DNA of 64,000 bases, taken from Aricia agestis. Its lineage: Eukaryota; Arthropoda; Insecta; Lepidoptera; Lycaenidae. How positions within the stretch are numbered: the first letter of the stretch is position 1; each line of letters starts with the position of its first letter. A program made the position numbers and the translations under genes. The notes under the pieces were generated by a model. It saw only the letters and a program-made list of their open reading frames with translations, had not been told where the DNA came from and ran no database searches. Location: positions 5,337,001 to 5,401,000 of the forward strand of contig NC_056427.1 in the NCBI RefSeq assembly GCF_905147365.1. Reading direction: 5' to 3'. Of this stretch, positions 42,323-54,226 are shown piece by piece.

Positions 42323-42484
42323 AAAATTATTTATCATCGTTGCCTTTATTAAAATGAACTAGATGTGAAAAGAAAAATAAAGTAAAAACTTTAAATGGCC
42401 CATACATCCATTCATTCATTTTTACATCCATTCATTTTTACTATCATGCGCATTTGTAATTTCACAATTTTTAAACTATTAATT

Positions 42485-42742
42485 ACATTAAAAAATTCAA
42501 TCACCGATATTATAAAATAATTGCCCGAGAACATTTTAATGGCATACTTATATTGTTGGAACGAATATGCAACGGTTTGACGAAAATCTGTCTTGACTGC
42601 GTGGAAGCACACACTGAGGAGTAAATTAAAATTGGGGTGGGGAGGCTGTCCGACTCGTCGATGAACAGTAATGCTCAAATTTCTTTTATCCAGCGATATG
42701 AGGAAAATTCTCAGGACAAGTACATTTGTGCCTCTAAGTAAC
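42485..42742 (+). pseudogene. Decayed ORF shared by the two X copies
   Basis: Reads RYYKIIAREHFNGILILLER, ICNGLTKICLDCVEAHTEE, stop, then IKIGVGRLSDSSMNSNAQIS and FIQRYEENSQDKYICASK, stop. Copy 2 reads through without the internal stop. No family recognised. Confidence 0.5.
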
Positions 42743-43209
42743 TATAATCGTTAATTATGTAATAAAATATGGTATATAATAATAGATTAACTAATATTCT
42801 ACGAAATAATAAAAGTTATACCCTTAAATTATTCATATTTTCTAGTATGTAAGCGTTTTTGTTTGTAAAAAAAGTAGAGGGACAGCACCGATTTGATAAA
42901 AATAGATCTTTAAGTTATTTATTTTTACCTTTGTAATAGTCCTAGGCATATTATATTTTTGCCCCAATCCTATAGCTACCCATTGAATAGTAAAACAAAT
43001 AATTTACAACAATATTCCCTTTTTTTAATAGTAATTTCAACGAAGGCAAAATAGCCGTTTGGGAAATTCACCCCCATACGGATATCTGCATGGGCAATTT
43101 GTATGGGTGTGAAGACGGATTTTTTTGAGTTCTCAGGATTGTTTTTATAGAAAATGTTGTTCATTTTGACGGGCTCATTTGATGGTTTCAAGGATTACGG
43201 TGTTTACAC

Positions 43210-43496
43210 CATAAAGTTAATATACCTAGCGGAATAGAGAAACAAAGGCCTGAGCAAGAGAGATGTCACTATCAGTAACACTGCATGGTAAAAAGAGACG
43301 TGTGATACATGACAGCATCACTCTTTTTTTGACGTCCAGTCGACACGTGCCGCACGTTGACAATAAAAGAATTCATGTTCAATCATGCTTGTGTAAGTGT
43401 ATACGTACACATTATACACACAGATGAAAACGAATTTCGGTTACGTTTGACAGCTCGAGATTGTTGCTCTATTCCGCTAGGTATATTAACTTTATG
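43210..43496. mobile_element. MITE family 11, exact 8-bp TSD
   Basis: CATAAAGTTAATATACC ends mirrored; TSD GTTTACAC exact at 43202-43209 and 43497-43504. 287 bp. Confidence 0.88.
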
Positions 43497-43702
43497 GTTT
43501 ACACTAACATCTTGTATATTTTACTGTCACGCTACACTGCCGTGCAACATCGTCACCGAAACTTTGCCATCTCATCGTAGTCTAATAACAGACAGTGTCC
43601 ATCTTAATTTAGCCGGCTTATGTGGACAAAAGACGTAATCACTGATACAATAGAGAAAAGACAGAGGTGAGATAAGAAAGATGGCCGCCTTGAAGCTATA
43701 TA

Positions 43703-43961
43703 CAGTGTGTAACAAAAATAAGTGATAATACTTTAGGGTGTGTATGTTTTCCATGTAGAGAGTTCACTGTAGTAGTAGCAGCGCTGAAAGACGAAGTTTT
43801 TTTTTCACTTTTGTATGGGCAAGGGTCCGATCATCACGAGTTTCGCCATACAAAAGTGAAATAAAATTTTGGTCTTTCAGCGCTGCCACTTTCACAGTGA
43901 ACTCTCTACAAGGAACACGTACACACCCTAAAGTATTATCACTTATTTTTGTTACACCCTG
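43703..43961. mobile_element. Fold-back MITE, mariner-like
   Basis: CAGTGTGTAACAAAAATAAG and mirrored CAGGGTGTAAC end, TA flanks, 259 bp. Confidence 0.82.
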
Positions 43962-44024
43962 TATACACCTAATACTATAGCTTTTACGCAACATCTAATC
44001 CATACACACTTCAGAATTGAATTA

Positions 44025-44318
44025 TTTTTTTTATGAAATAAGGAGGCAAACGAGCAAACGGGTCACCTGATGGAAAGCAACTTCCGTCGCCTATGGACAC
44101 TCGCAGCATCAGAAGAGCTGCAGTGCGTTGCCGGCCTTTTAAGAGGGAATAGGGGAGGGTAGGGAAGGGAATAGGGTAGGGGATTGGGCCTCCGGTAAAC
44201 TCACTCACTCGGCGAAACACAGCGCAAGCGCTGTTTCACGCCGGTTTTCTGTGAGAACGTGGTATTTCTCAGGTCGAGCCGGCCCATTCGTGCCGAAACA
44301 TGGCTCTCCCACTTATAA
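44025..44318 (-). mobile_element. SINE-3, near full length
   Basis: Poly(T)-atgaaataaggagg to cccacttataa. Confidence 0.82.
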
Positions 44319-44419
44319 ACTCTATAAATTTCGGCTAACACCGTGTACAGTACAGAATATTTCGTGAAAACTCGTTTACCTAATACGAGTATGTGCTTGA
44401 AGCCTTGTGGTAAGGTAAC

Positions 44420-44525
44420 TGGAGGACCTCTGTTAGTCGGTGGTGGTAACTGTATTGCACTCAAAACCAGGGGCTTACTTTGAATCCCGTCGACGGAACA
44501 AAAAGTTTCTAGTGTTTCCTTATTA
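44420..44525 (+). mobile_element. SINE-1 fragment, degenerate head
   Basis: ggggcttactttgaatcccg, tcgacggaacaaaaagttt. The A box is decayed. Confidence 0.5.
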
Positions 44526-44529
44526 TAGA

Positions 44530-44764
44530 CTAGATAATGCCCGCAACTTGGTTGCGCCAAAACTCGTTTATCGCGCGGTAACTGTACATTTTCCTGGGAC
44601 AAAAAGTATCCTATGTCCTTTCCCGGGACTTAAAGTATCTCCATACCAAATTTCAGCAAAATCGGTTCAGCAGTTTGGGCGTGAAGAGACAGACAGACAG
44701 ACAGACAGACAGACGGACGGACAGACAGACAGACACACTTTCGCATTTATAATATTAGTATGGA
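44530..44764 (-). mobile_element. Helitron f4, complete, long CAGA array
   Basis: CTAG at 44530, hairpin, gtttatcgcgcggtaactgt, GACA array 44690-44735, then aatattagtatgga (TCCATAC on minus). Confidence 0.75.
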
Positions 44765-44818
44765 TTTGTAAAGACACTGCAGAATATAACAATATAATTA
44801 AAATCCATATCCAATATC

Positions 44819-44960
44819 CATACTAATATTGTAAATGCGAAAGTGTGTCCGTCTATCTGTTACCTCTTCACGTCCAAACTACTCAACCGATTTTGCTGAA
44901 ATTTTAGTATAGAGACCTTTTGAGTCCCAGAAAAGGACAAAGATACAGATATGATGGTAC
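44819..44960 (+). mobile_element. Helitron f4, 3'-truncated
   Basis: Starts tccatactaatattgtaaat, 55 bp after and opposite to the preceding copy. Confidence 0.65.
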
Positions 44961-45264
44961 CCGTAACCCAAATACTTCCTAAGCACGGCTTATTTTTTGA
45001 GTTTATCGACTGTCGAATGCAACTTGACTAAACGCCATAATGGTTGTTACTTTAACAACTGTGAAATTTAACTCCAACGCTTTGAACTTCCAACGCTGTT
45101 ACAAGAAACTAAATGTTACTTTAAAACTTCTATTTTTAAACTTGAGAAGTTAAGATTGACATTGTACTTTGAAGATTGGTAAGTGGATTCTCTTAAAAGC
45201 AAACTTTTTATAAAATGAGTGATCTGACAGGAAGAAAAGAATTGTTAAATATCCTTAGCTATAT
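44961..45264. other. Unassigned DNA
   Basis: A short SINE-1-like 3' piece (tggtacccgtaacccaaata, 44954) and AT-rich sequence. Confidence 0.4.
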
Positions 45265-45476
45265 AGTCTGTCAAGAGAGTCATGACAGGCGGGATTTTTT
45301 TTTTAAATGAAATAAAAAATATGAGAACTTTATTAATTCGAGATAAAAATGTGCAAGGTGACAATATTTAAAATGTAATAAGCGTTCTCTGTGAAAATAC
45401 AAAGAAAAAAATACACCTTAAAAGCGTGATTACGTTTAGAAAATTTTCCCGCCTGTCATGACTTTCTTGACGGACT
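45265..45476. mobile_element. TIR element (AGTCTGTCAAG ends)
   Basis: agtctgtcaagagagtcatg plus acaggcggga is mirrored at 45476 with one or two mismatches. 212 bp, AT-rich core. Confidence 0.7.
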
Positions 45477-45569
45477 GTGTGCTGTATAAAAAAATAAAAA
45501 CCAACTTCAGAATTCCCTATCACAAAAACTACTGAACCGATTCGTTGAAACGGTTAAAAAGGGCAAAAC

Positions 45570-46430
45570 ATATCATACATCTAGTTGGTGCTTGTTGAAA
45601 CTTCATCCATCCTCAGAGGATGATGATGAGGTGATCATAGACTAAGTACTTAATACGCTATCATCCTCAGATCTTAATACGCTAGCCAAGATTGAGAGAG
45701 TTTGCGCTTGTTGGAGTTTTATCCATGATCTCAAAATATCATCATCTTCAGATGATAATGATGATCATACGTTAGTTCATTTTAGGTAGCAGATGGAAGA
45801 AGGGATTACCAAGATGTGTTGGAACGTCTGGTGCTGATTGGGGCTACATAAGTATCCGATGATTAACTTCTTACTGGACAAAATTTCAGGATTTGAAAAT
45901 AAAAATGGCATACCTAGAATCTTGTGCATTACACCTAGTTGGCGCGTATTGGACCTTCATCGATGATGGACGCCTCCATGGTCTAGTGGTATAGAGCGCG
46001 GCTCTTGACTCGAAGGTCGTGGGTTCGATTCCCGCGTTGGAAACATATTGTTATTTCCAAGTTTGGTTAGGACAATGCAGGCTGATCACCTGATTGTCTG
46101 ACAAGTAACATGATCCATGCGTCGGATGGGCATGTAAAAAGTCGGTCCTGCGCCTGATCTCTCGCCGGTCGTGTCGATCTTCGGTCCCACTGGGTTATGA
46201 GAGTAAAGGAATAGAGAGTGCTCTTGTGTACTGCGCACACACTTGAGCACTTTAAAATTACTCCTGCGTAGCTGGCCTGGTTTCAATAAAACCGGCCACC
46301 GTCACCGAAACCGGTGTGGGGGCTATTATTATTATATATCGATGATGTGATGAAGTTATCTTCAGATGATGATGATGATGAAGAGGTGATCATAGACAAA
46401 GTAATACCCAGCTATAAACAGCGGGGTTCT
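45570..46430 (+). repeat. Degenerate tandem units with (GAT)n, split by SINE-2
   Basis: Three diverged units: gttggtgcttgttgaaactt, ttgcgcttgttggagtttta, gttggcgcgtattggacctt. Each is followed by cttcagatgatgatgat-type runs and gatcatag. Unit length about 110-200 bp. Confidence 0.5.
45969..46337 (+). mobile_element. SINE-2, full length with TSD
   Basis: 369 bp, TSD ATCGATGATG at 45959-45968 and 46338-46347. A box TGGTCTAGTGG, B box GGTTCGATTCC, ATT tail. Confidence 0.9.
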
Positions 46431-46574
46431 ATTACAGCCGCACCTTGTTGTGACAAACCTAAGGGCGTATTTATTAGTGTGGCCTCGATGTTGTATGGCT
46501 GGATAAATAGGATAATATTATATTAATGCAATGTTTTCACGATAGAGGCAGTATCAGTATAGACAGTAAACAAA

Positions 46575-46820
46575 AAACACTCGCGGACTGTCACGGTAAA
46601 GCTATTGCATAGCATTTTTTATCAACTCATGCGATTATAATTCGCATATTGTGGCAAGCACACAAACAGTAAACACCGTGCTGAAGTCTGCCGAACTGAA
46701 ATGACGTTAGACATTGCACGACTACGCCGCGCCGACGACTGGTCGAAGTGTTAGGTTTATTTTCGTTACGGAATTTAATGCATAGCTTTTATCGCGGGCT
46801 TTGAGCGCGATAAAAGCTAT
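46575..46820 (+). repeat. Family 15 repeat
   Basis: cactcgcggactgtcacggt, taaagctattgcatagcatt, gttaggtttattttcgttac. Confidence 0.65.
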
Positions 46821-47096
46821 AATCATAATATCTATGGACGCTTCACACCACGTCAGTCTGGCCCCGTGGTAAGTACCTGAAGGACTTGTGTTACGGGTAC
46901 CAGACAACGGAAATAAATTTAATACTTTTATACTATACATATATTTAAGATTTTTATAATATTATACGTACATATTTAATACACATCCATGACCCAGGAA
47001 CTTTGAAAACTTTTTGTTCCGTTGGCGGGATTCGAACCCGCGACCCCCAGCTTGAGCTACCAACGGGCTCACCACTGAGCCACAGAGGTCGTCAAA
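46821..47096 (-). mobile_element. SINE-1 copy
   Basis: Full body. B box on minus GGTTCGAATCC, A box TGGCTCAGTGG. Confidence 0.84.
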
Positions 47097-47282
47097 TTCT
47101 ATTTTGGTCCCAGCTATGTAACAAGTATATAGTTTTGTTCAACGTTTGACAACGTTTCTGTAAATTTTTTTGCTCGGATTATTTACTGTATGTTCTAGTA
47201 GCGCCCTCTGCTGCGGTCTTCTCGTACTACCAGTAGGGGGTATAAAATCTGTAGGGAACTGGTTGGGAAGGCACACTTATAA

Positions 47283-47602
47283 TAATAATATTCCCCACAC
47301 CGGTTTCGGTGACGGTGGCCAGTTTCATTGAAACCAGGCCTGTTACGCAGGAGTAGTTTTATAGTGCCCAAGTGTGTGCGCAGTACACAAGAGCACTCTC
47401 TATTCCTTCACTCTCATGACTAAGACTGGCGAGAGATTAGGCGTAGGACTTTTTACATGCCCATCTTACTTGTCAGACAATCAGGTGATCAGCCTGCATT
47501 GTCCTAACCAAACTTGGAAATAACATGTTTCCAACGCGGGATTCGAACTCACGACCTCTGTAGTCGAGAGCCACGCTCTAACTCCTAGACCACTGAGGCG
47601 CA
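47283..47602 (-). mobile_element. SINE-2 copy, small deletions
   Basis: cacaccggtttcggtgacgg to cgctctaactcctagaccac. Confidence 0.8.
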
Positions 47603-47611
47603 CTAATATTA

Positions 47612-47786
47612 AAACGTGACGTGTGTCTGTCTGTGTGTCCGTTACCTTTTCACACTAAACTGAAAGGTATGGAGATACTTTGAGAGACGAGGAAGGACAT
47701 AGAATACTTTTTATTCCGGAAAAATGTACGGTTACCGGGTGATCAATGACTTAAGGCGAACCGGAGTTGCAAGCGTCATCTACTTT
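47612..47786 (+). mobile_element. Helitron f4 copy
   Basis: tgtgtctgtctgtgtgtccg to gaaccggagttgcaagcgtc, atCTA. The last base of the end is lost at the next element. Confidence 0.6.
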
Positions 47787-47787
47787 T

Positions 47788-47932
47788 GGGCGGTAGCAGT
47801 CATTAACTCCCTGTCAAAAACTTGTCATTTTATATAAACCGCGATTGACAATAAGGTGTCAGATGTTGTCAATCGCGGCTTTGTATAGAAAATGGCAAGT
47901 TTTTGACAGGGAGTCAATGACCGCTACCGCCC
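47788..47932. mobile_element. Fold-back between two Helitrons
   Basis: gggcggtagcagtcattaac and tccctgtcaaaaacttg are mirrored, inner ccgcgattgacaa / ttgtcaatcgcgg. 145 bp. Confidence 0.72.
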
Positions 47933-47935
47933 AGT

Positions 47936-48236
47936 TAGCTGTCCCGGCAAATGTTGTTTTGCAATATAAAGTATTTCGCCCATAATATTTTATTGAAGTG
48001 ACTAAATAAGTATGTCACCATGGCAACGTCCATCGCTATCCCGTCGCACAAACAATGGTCGCCGCCAGTCTCGAGTTTTAATAATTTACTATTATTTATT
48101 CAACAAACGCACTTATCAATATAATAAGTACCCAGTAGCCGATTCTCAGACCCACTGAATATGCATATAAAATTTGGTTAAAATCAGTAAAGCCGTTTCG
48201 GAGGAGTACGGTGACTAACATTGTGACAAGAGAATT
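47936..48236 (-). mobile_element. Helitron f5 copy
   Basis: gctgtcccggcaaatgttgt to ttgtgacaagagaatttt. Confidence 0.72.
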
Positions 48237-48246
48237 TTATATATAA

Positions 48247-48590
48247 ATCAGAAGAGTTTGTTTGTTTGTTTGAACGCGCTAATCTCAGGAACTACTCCAG
48301 TCCGATTTGAAAAATTATTTCAGTGTTATGTTAGATAGCCCATTTATCGAGAAAGGCTATAGGCTATATTTTATCACGCTAAGACTAATAGGAGCGAAGA
48401 AATAGAGGAAAATGTTGAAAAAACGGGAAATTATTTGAAAGGACTTATCTCACAAACTACTGCAGCAATTTTTCTGTTATTTGGCACAGATAAAAAGTTG
48501 ACATGAAGGATCATATGCTATTTTCGGTGGACTAATTTGTCTGTGAAATATCTAATTTACGCGGGAGAAGCCGCGCGTGAAGTTTAGTTT
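48247..48590 (+). mobile_element. Helitron f9 copy, degraded 3' end
   Basis: cagaagagtttgtttgtttg, gaacgcgctaatctcaggaa, ttacgcgggagaagccgcgc. Confidence 0.6.
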
Positions 48591-48837
48591 ATAATATTTT
48601 AGTAAAAAAATTGAAACACGAAATACCATTCCCCTTTAAATAATAGTAAGTGCATCTCCCAATATCACGTTGGTTTTCTTTGAGGCCATGGTCGTCCGAA
48701 GCATTACGTTGAGTCTAGCTCTGATACATCGCAGCCACGATGTTATAAGAGATTGGTTTATTTTTGAGCTAATCGATGTGAAAGGAGGAGTTTACGGTGT
48801 GTGTAATTGTCTGTAAAGGTTTCATCGTCATCAGTTT

Positions 48838-49115
48838 TAACGCGTCCGTGGTCCAGAGGTTTAGAGCGTGGCTCTTGGGTTCGATTCCTACGTTGGAATG
48901 TTATTTCCAAGTTTGTTAAAGACAATGCAGGCTGAATCATGATTGTCTGACAAGATCCATACGACGGAATTCGGATGGACATGTAAAAAGTCGGTCCTGC
49001 GCCAGTCGTGTCGGTCGTGGTTTATGAGAGAAAAAGGAATAGAGAGTGCTCCTGTGTACTGCGCACATACTTGGGCACTATAAAATTACTCCTGGTTTCA
49101 ATGAAACTGTTACCG
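48838..49115 (+). mobile_element. SINE-2 copy, internally deleted
   Basis: gtccgtggtccagaggttta, ggttcgattcctacgttgga, agagtgctcctgtgtactgc. Short deletions in head and body. Confidence 0.75.
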
Positions 49116-49770
49116 GTATTCATTGTTTATTAATCATTGTTCAGGTAAGTTAGAGAATGGTCTAGCTTATGGTTCGATCGGTGATAAAATTATGATCAAG
49201 AATAGCAGCTTATTTCAAAATTATTATTAACTAAGGTGATTGGTTCAACTATTATTTCACACTAGTTTTCTCTGAGGCCATTCCAGTTATCTGTGTCTAC
49301 GGAAAATAACAAAATAATTTCAGTGGCCCATTTATCAAATTTGCCGTTTATTTTCATCAATAAATAACAAGCAATTTTGTTGTTCTGTTCGAGTGATAAA
49401 TAAAGCGATACAAAATAATATATTAATATCAATAGTATTAAATAATATTCAAGTTTGCGTCCATTTTCGAGCATGTTTATTCAATGTGAATAACGTTAAA
49501 TTATAATATTATAGTTACATTACGAGTATAATTAAATATATAGGGAATATATAGGTTAGGTCTTCATCCATAGAATTTCTTCATCGTAAAGTGCTGTTTC
49601 AAGACAGTGACGTGGGAAGACGAGCGAGGAGAGATAGAACGAAACAATACCACCTTATAATCTCTCTGTTATAATTCTACTATTAATAGAGATTATGAAA
49701 CAACAACAATTATTAGTAATAATTTCCAATTGAAACTATGGCGTCCGCCAAACACTTGAATTGCGAGCGC
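49116..49770. other. Unassigned AT-rich DNA
   Basis: No exon or repeat recognised. Confidence 0.4.
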
Positions 49771-49778
49771 GTTCAACA

Positions 49779-50070
49779 CATAAAGTTAATAATTTAATAT
49801 ACCTAGCGGAATAGAGAAACAAAGGCCTGAGCAAGAGAGATGTCACTATCAGGTGAAAAAAGACGTGTGATACATGACAGCAGCACTCTTTTTTTGACGT
49901 CCAGTCGGCACGTGCCGCACGTTGACAATTTAATCTCATAGAAATCATGTTCAATCATGCTTGTGTAAGTGTATACGTACACATATTTTTACACACAGAT
50001 GAAACCAATTTCGGTTTCGTTTGACAGCTCGAGATTGTTGCTCTATTCCGCTAGGTATATTAACTTTATG
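49779..50070. mobile_element. MITE family 11
   Basis: TSD GTTCAACA / GTTCAATA (7 of 8). Ends CATAAAGTTAAT and mirror. Confidence 0.8.
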
Positions 50071-50078
50071 GTTCAATA

Positions 50079-50864
50079 CCGGCATTATCTCAGAACCATT
50101 TTCTTCTTCTCCTTTTTATTATCAATAAACCATAGTTTTACCATATTCTGCCAGTATCATTATAATTTGCCGCCTATTCAAAGTTCACAGAGTCACACTC
50201 TTTCATCAAACACTTTTACAATGAAACTTCACAGGCACACTTTACACTTTTACTAAATAGTTTAATAAATAACACACTTTAATTACTTCACTCATAAATA
50301 GCACTTAAACGAAACTAGGGACAGTTCTGGGACGTGTTGGCTAGTTGGACGACGAGACTGATCTCTCATCTCACTTTCTGGCGACTGTACAGGAGGGGAC
50401 GTTTCCCTCTCTATCTCTCCCACTCCGACACGCCACGACTCTGTCAAAGACTCTGCTACTAGTAAACTAGTGCTACTAGTAAGTAATTTTTCTATTAATC
50501 ATTTATTATTTTGGCTTCTTTAAATGGAGGGCCATTTTCTTTCTTTTACACAATATGTATTCCATAAAATGTGAGTGAAAAGTCGCAAACAAAATATAAC
50601 AAAAATGGTGGCGTCATTTAGAACACATAACCAAATTTTGAGGCCTGTATGCACTTTGATTATCTAGTGACAAGTGCAGGTGATTATTGCAGGTGATTAC
50701 TAATAAGGAATAGTTACATTCCAACCCAGGAACAGTTTGAATTTGGACAAATCAAGCATGGCCGCTGGCCAGTTGAAGCAGAATTCTGATGGCAGGCTAA
50801 TTATTACTACATAAGGGATACGTGTTGTTAGCGGAACGCGACAAGCGACAAATCGCATGACAAG
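50079..50864. other. Unassigned DNA
   Basis: AT-rich; short palindrome actagtaaactagtgctact near 50457. Nothing coding recognised. Confidence 0.4.
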
Positions 50865-51000
50865 AATCCGTACTAATATTATAAATGAGACGATGTGTCT
50901 GTCGGTTACCTCCAAACCGCTAAACAGATTTTTATGAATTTTGGTATGAAGATACTATGAGTCCCGGGAAAGGACATCTAAGGATGTTTTATCCTCCGAC
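50865..51000 (+). mobile_element. Helitron f4, 3'-truncated
   Basis: tccgtactaatattataaat, cctccaaaccgctaaacaga, gagtcccgggaaaggacatc. Confidence 0.6.
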
Positions 51001-51446
51001 CGAAATCCGACGTGTTGCATACGTCATGTCAAAACATTGACAAAAACGTTTTCAAACATCGAACAAAACTTTTTTTAACTATCTATGGTTGTGCTGCCTC
51101 TAGCGTGAAAACATTGTAGTTTTATCCAATTACACGAATATTTTCCTAACTGTGCAAGCATTTTGTGACATGGATGACATTATGAATAGGCCGTGAATGT
51201 GAAGCAGCACTAAAATGACTATGGATGGTTTTGCACAAAATCTACTCTCTGACAAAAATTTGGTATGTAAACTAAATTTTTGAGAAACTTCAGAAATTGC
51301 ATAACATCTACTTAGATATAAAATGTCCCATTTCTTACATGTTGCAAGATATATATTATCAGGCAATAAGTAGGCAAGAAGAGGATAATAATCTTTCTTT
51401 CGCATTTACTGTCTTTTTAACATGGATATTAAACTATAGGTAAAGG
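51001..51446. other. Mostly unassigned; copy of the 21690 block
   Basis: 51008-51125 matches 21690-21805 in diverged form (catcgaacaaaacttttttt, gtgctgcctctagcgtgaaa). Confidence 0.4.
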
Positions 51447-51716
51447 TTTGACGACCTCTGTGGCTCAGTGGTGAGCGCGTTGGTAGCTCAAGCCGGGGGT
51501 CGCGGGTTCGAGTCCCGCCGACGGAACAAAAAGTTTTCAAAGTTCCTGGGTCATGGATGTGTATTAAATATGTGTATCATATAATAAAAATCTTAAATTT
51601 ATGTATAGTATAAAAGTATTAAATATATTTCCGTTGTCTGGTACCTGTAACACAAGTCCTTCAGGTACTTACCACAGGGCCAGACTGACGTGGTGTGAAG
51701 CGTCCATAGATATTAT
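51447..51716 (+). mobile_element. SINE-1, full length
   Basis: A box TGGCTCAGTGG, B box GGTTCGAGTCC. Possible short TSD TAAAGG on both sides. Confidence 0.87.
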
Positions 51717-52423
51717 AAAGGATAAAATCAAGATTAATAATATAGCTACATTTAAGATGATAATAAAAAGTCGTGCGACATACCACGCGGACAGCCTTAC
51801 TAAATTCCCTGAAGGGACCGCCGCAAGTCGTTCCAAACTTGCGACTCACTTCAACTTAGTTCATAGTTATATTACCGCTATATAACCTCTATGCCGACAA
51901 CATAAGGACCACTTCTGAACGATACTGTAAATACTAAACCGATACAATTTAAATGGAGTGAGATGTACATATTTAACACTTTCCTCCACTTATGAGTCTT
52001 TGTAAGGGAACTTAGAAAAGTTGCTATCGATAGTACTATGTACTATGATTTTTATATAACATTATTATTTTATTTATTTTTTTCATCTCCTGTGTTATCA
52101 TAGTTTGTACTTTGAACGCATTATATGGATAAGGACATACCTACAATTATGGTCAATGGAAAAATTAAGCAATACGCATATTAAGCAAACAATTATTATT
52201 TATTATAAATAGTCTTACTGTCACTAATTTGTTAAAATTGTTGTTTGTTGTTATTTATATTATTAATTGTATGTTTTATCTTACACCAATTACCTACTCT
52301 AAAGTAACTGTTATCTGTGGAGGCTTGTAATTGGCTTTTTTGTTAACTATCTTTTAAGCTTAATATAATATTGTTAGCTGTAAGCCACCCAAATAAAATA
52401 AAATAAAATAAAATGATAGCGAA
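51717..52423 (+). other. Possible LINE 3' end
   Basis: 52060-52413 ends with gttagctgtaagccacccaa and an (AAATA)n tail, typical of insect non-LTR 3' ends. No RT-like translation found upstream. Confidence 0.4.
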
Positions 52424-52660
52424 ATGAAAAAAAACCTGTGGTACTCGGACACTGCCGTGGTAAAGCTATTGCATAGCATTTTATCAACCTATGCAAACAA
52501 CAAACCGAAGTCTACCGAACTAGTTAGACGATGCACGGCTTCCAACGCCGCACCGTTGTGTCGGTCGAAGTGGGGCGTGTTAGGTTTTTATAAAAAAAAC
52601 CCTTAAAGCCCGCGATATAAGCTATGCATAAAAAACAGTTTTACTAAAATCTAAGGATGC
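52424..52660 (+). repeat. Family 15 repeat
   Basis: cctgtggtactcggacactg, taaagctattgcatagcatt, cggtcgaagtggggcgtgtt. Confidence 0.6.
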
Positions 52661-53323
52661 TTCACACCACGTCAGTCTGCCTTTAAAATTAAATATGAAA
52701 ATACAGACACAAATAAATAAAATATATTTTTATTAAAAATGGATATCATGATACACTTTTTGAAAGTCGAACGAAGAAACTACGTTGCCTACCACCGGTT
52801 CGGGAACTACCCCGCCGAGAAGAACCGGCGTCAGAAACTCGCACGGGGCCATCTTTTACTAAAAAAATGGAAAATTACAATGTTATGGCTTACAGCTATG
52901 TAACAAAAATAAAAGAAAAGTAACCTGCATGGAGCCACCCTATTCCCTTTTTTCCATTTCCAATATTAAAGTATCGTTGATAAATTCACAACAAACAAAA
53001 GGCCGAAATAGATGATACATATTTAATCAATTTAGAGAGCCTAATGGAAAAACGGTGTCGAGCGAAAGACTGTTAGTGCTGTCCTTTTCTAGCAAAACTT
53101 CGTTCCAATTTCAGGAGAACATGAAGTTTCTTATACCCTTATTCAACCCTTATTACATAATTTGATAATAAATGCTATGCAATAGCTTTACCACGGCGGC
53201 AGTCCCTGAGTACACGTATTTTAATAATATCCCACAACCTAAGCACTTTTGTGGTTTACTTACGTTAATTTACGAAAAAACTATCACGCCTACCACGCAT
53301 TGATTTGTGCTTTAACATTAAAG

Positions 53324-53325
<2 letters not shown>
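52661..53325. other. SINE-1 scrap, LINE-like 3' fragment and unassigned DNA
   Basis: cacaccacgtcagtctgcc at 52662 is the end of SINE-1. 52785-52865 has cctaccaccggttcgggaac and cgagaagaaccggcgtcaga. 53168-53225 is an inverted family 15 scrap. Confidence 0.45.

Positions 53326-53397
<72 letters not shown>
53326..53397. repeat. (TA)36 microsatellite
   Basis: Pure AT alternation. Unlike the arrays at 15835 and 33125 it has no Helitron f8 end beside it. Confidence 0.95.
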
Positions 53398-53400
<3 letters not shown>

Positions 53401-53560
53401 CATCGTAGATTGTGTTATCATCAGTCAGTCAAGGTTTAGTTACTATTAATTTACTATTTATTATTAAAACTGCCTCAAAGAAATCCACGCAGAAAAAAGA
53501 CGCGAGCCCTCACAATGCCGGCTTTTAGCTAGTTATAATATAATCTGGATTACAATAAAA

Positions 53561-53634
53561 AACATGTGCTTTAGTTTCCGATCATCCTATCAGTATGTTA
53601 CTGATAGGATTATCGGAAACCATAACTAAAGCAT
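53561..53634. repeat. Hairpin, about 33-bp arms
   Basis: catgtgctttagtttccgat and catcctatcagta are mirrored around three bases, with a small bulge. Confidence 0.7.
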
Positions 53635-53888
53635 GGCTATTACAAAATATGTTTTGTAGCACAAACTTTCGCCTTAAGCCTACTAAGAATCGTATAGAGA
53701 ACCATTTTGGGTGTCCCATTAGAATAATAAATCGTGCGAGTACATTTCAGGGCACACCCTGGTAAATTCACAGTAAATATGAGAGCGGATGGCAAATGGG
53801 AAGAAAGTGACGCCGTTTTTAGGGTTCCGCGTGGCAATAAATAAAATTTTATGTCTGCTTGCATCATTCCACGTCCTAACGCTAAGTG

Positions 53889-54161
53889 TTTTTTTTTTTT
53901 TAATGAAATAAGGGGGCAAACGAGCAAACGGGTCACCTGATGGAAAGCAACATCCGTCGCCCATGGACACTCGCAGCATCAGAAGAGCTGCAAGTGCGTT
54001 GCCGGCCTTTTAAGAGGGAAATGGGGTAATAGGGGAGGGAAGGGAAGGGAACAGGGGAAGGTAGGGAGGGGAAGGGAATAGGTTAAGGGATTGGGCCTCC
54101 GGTAAACTCACTCACTCGGCGAAACACAGCGCAAGCGCTGTTTTACGCCGGTTTTCTGTGA
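53889..54161 (-). mobile_element. SINE-3, 5'-truncated
   Basis: Poly(T)-aatgaaataaggggg to cggttttctgtg. The acgtgggag part is missing. Confidence 0.8.
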
Positions 54162-54226
54162 CTTACAGACGTAAGTAACACACAAAAATTAGTGAAATTT
54201 TTTGGGCTGAAAACGATTGATAAAAC

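Larger units (their letters stand above)
40125..43075 (+). mobile_element. Element X copy 1 (unclassified), interrupted by element Y
   Basis: Matches the reverse complement of 60275-62430 in the same order, roughly nine bases in ten by eye. Landmarks: gtgcaccgatatgataagct, repeated ccaccaaaattgg at about 145-190-bp spacing (40361, 40660, 40850, 41042 and variants), taaatggcccatacatccat, then a decayed coding block at 42480-42740 and ccgtttgggaaattcaccc at the right end. It lacks about 345 bp (the ATCGGTG cluster) present in copy 2. No known transposase motif recognised. Confidence 0.75.
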
